This document shows positions 5,368 through 5,397 of a stretch of 5,397 nucleotides of DNA, piece after piece. The notes beneath the pieces are model-generated. The model did no database searches. It was not told where the DNA came from and saw nothing but the letters and a program-made list of their open reading frames with translations. Position numbers and translations under genes: made by a program. Origin of the DNA: Acidobacteriota bacterium (GTDB lineage: Bacteria > Acidobacteriota > Aminicenantia > UBA2199); NCBI GenBank assembly GCA_021817755.1, contig JAKAGC010000340.1, positions 1 to 5,397 on the forward strand, in the 5' to 3' direction. The number at the start of each line of letters is the position of its first letter. The first letter of the stretch is position 1.

Positions 5368-5397
5368 TTAGTTCAACTTTTTTGTTTTGTTACGGAA
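5368..5397 (-). CDS. Possible C-terminal tail of an upstream gene (dnaX by context)
   Basis: On the minus strand, the frame entering the window reads nine codons (FRNKTKKLN) and stops at TAA (5368-5370), immediately before the ybaB ribosome site. A second frame also stays open, stopping at a TGA 5 bases earlier, so the true frame is uncertain. In many bacteria the gene before ybaB-recR is dnaX, and a Lys-rich tail would fit, but nine residues cannot identify it. Confidence 0.25.
   Translation of the reverse strand, partial: FRNKTKKLN

Noticed and set aside
1..5397. CRISPR arrays, tRNA/rRNA genes, insertion sequences, phage genes
   Set aside because: No regularly spaced repeats, no RNA-gene signatures and no transposase or phage-like frames; nearly all of the window is accounted for by the listed genes.

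Overview
The window is one co-directional block, every gene on the minus strand and read right to left. The order of transcription is: (probable tail of an unseen upstream gene) - ybaB/ebfC - recR - porG-like - porD - porA-like - porB-like - mglB - mglA, the last running off the left edge. The DNA is AT-rich by eye. A heterotetrameric 2-oxoacid:ferredoxin oxidoreductase set implies an anaerobic or microaerophilic bacterium. The MglBA pair points to a bacterium with a polarity or motility switch, such as a deltaproteobacterial-type lineage or an uncultured diderm phylum. I cannot name the taxon. From memory, a recombination block followed by POR and mglBA occurs in deltaproteobacteria such as Geobacter, but I could not check this.

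Region by region. 5397-4360 is a housekeeping nucleoid/recombination pair: the YbaB/EbfC DNA-binding protein, then RecR. 4289-1025 encodes four subunits resembling pyruvate:ferredoxin oxidoreductase, in the order gamma, delta, alpha, beta. alpha and beta overlap by ATGA. delta is set off on both sides by AT-rich gaps of 110 and 123 bases that share a direct repeat and an 11-base TATAAT-containing box. 1011-1 is mglB-mglA, directly behind beta. mglA starts at a TTG codon (518-520) that is easy to miss, and about 173 of its roughly 195 residues are in the window.

The point of most interest is the oxidoreductase. Its fold-defining sequence, all proximal-cluster cysteines (beta) and both ferredoxin-type clusters (delta) are intact. 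However, the residues and motifs that contact TPP or the 2-oxoacid in known pyruvate:ferredoxin oxidoreductases are replaced in three separate subunits. In alpha, YPITP is YPSAP and the TPP-activating Glu of ESE is Pro. In beta, NTG is HSG. In gamma, the glycine-rich GRGGQG is SRENEP. All four frames are open and full length, so this looks like a retained complex with a changed or lost reaction rather than decaying genes. Its tight linkage to the MglA GTPase and its MglB partner suggests, as inference only, a metabolic or redox input to cell polarity or motility, or simple co-inheritance.
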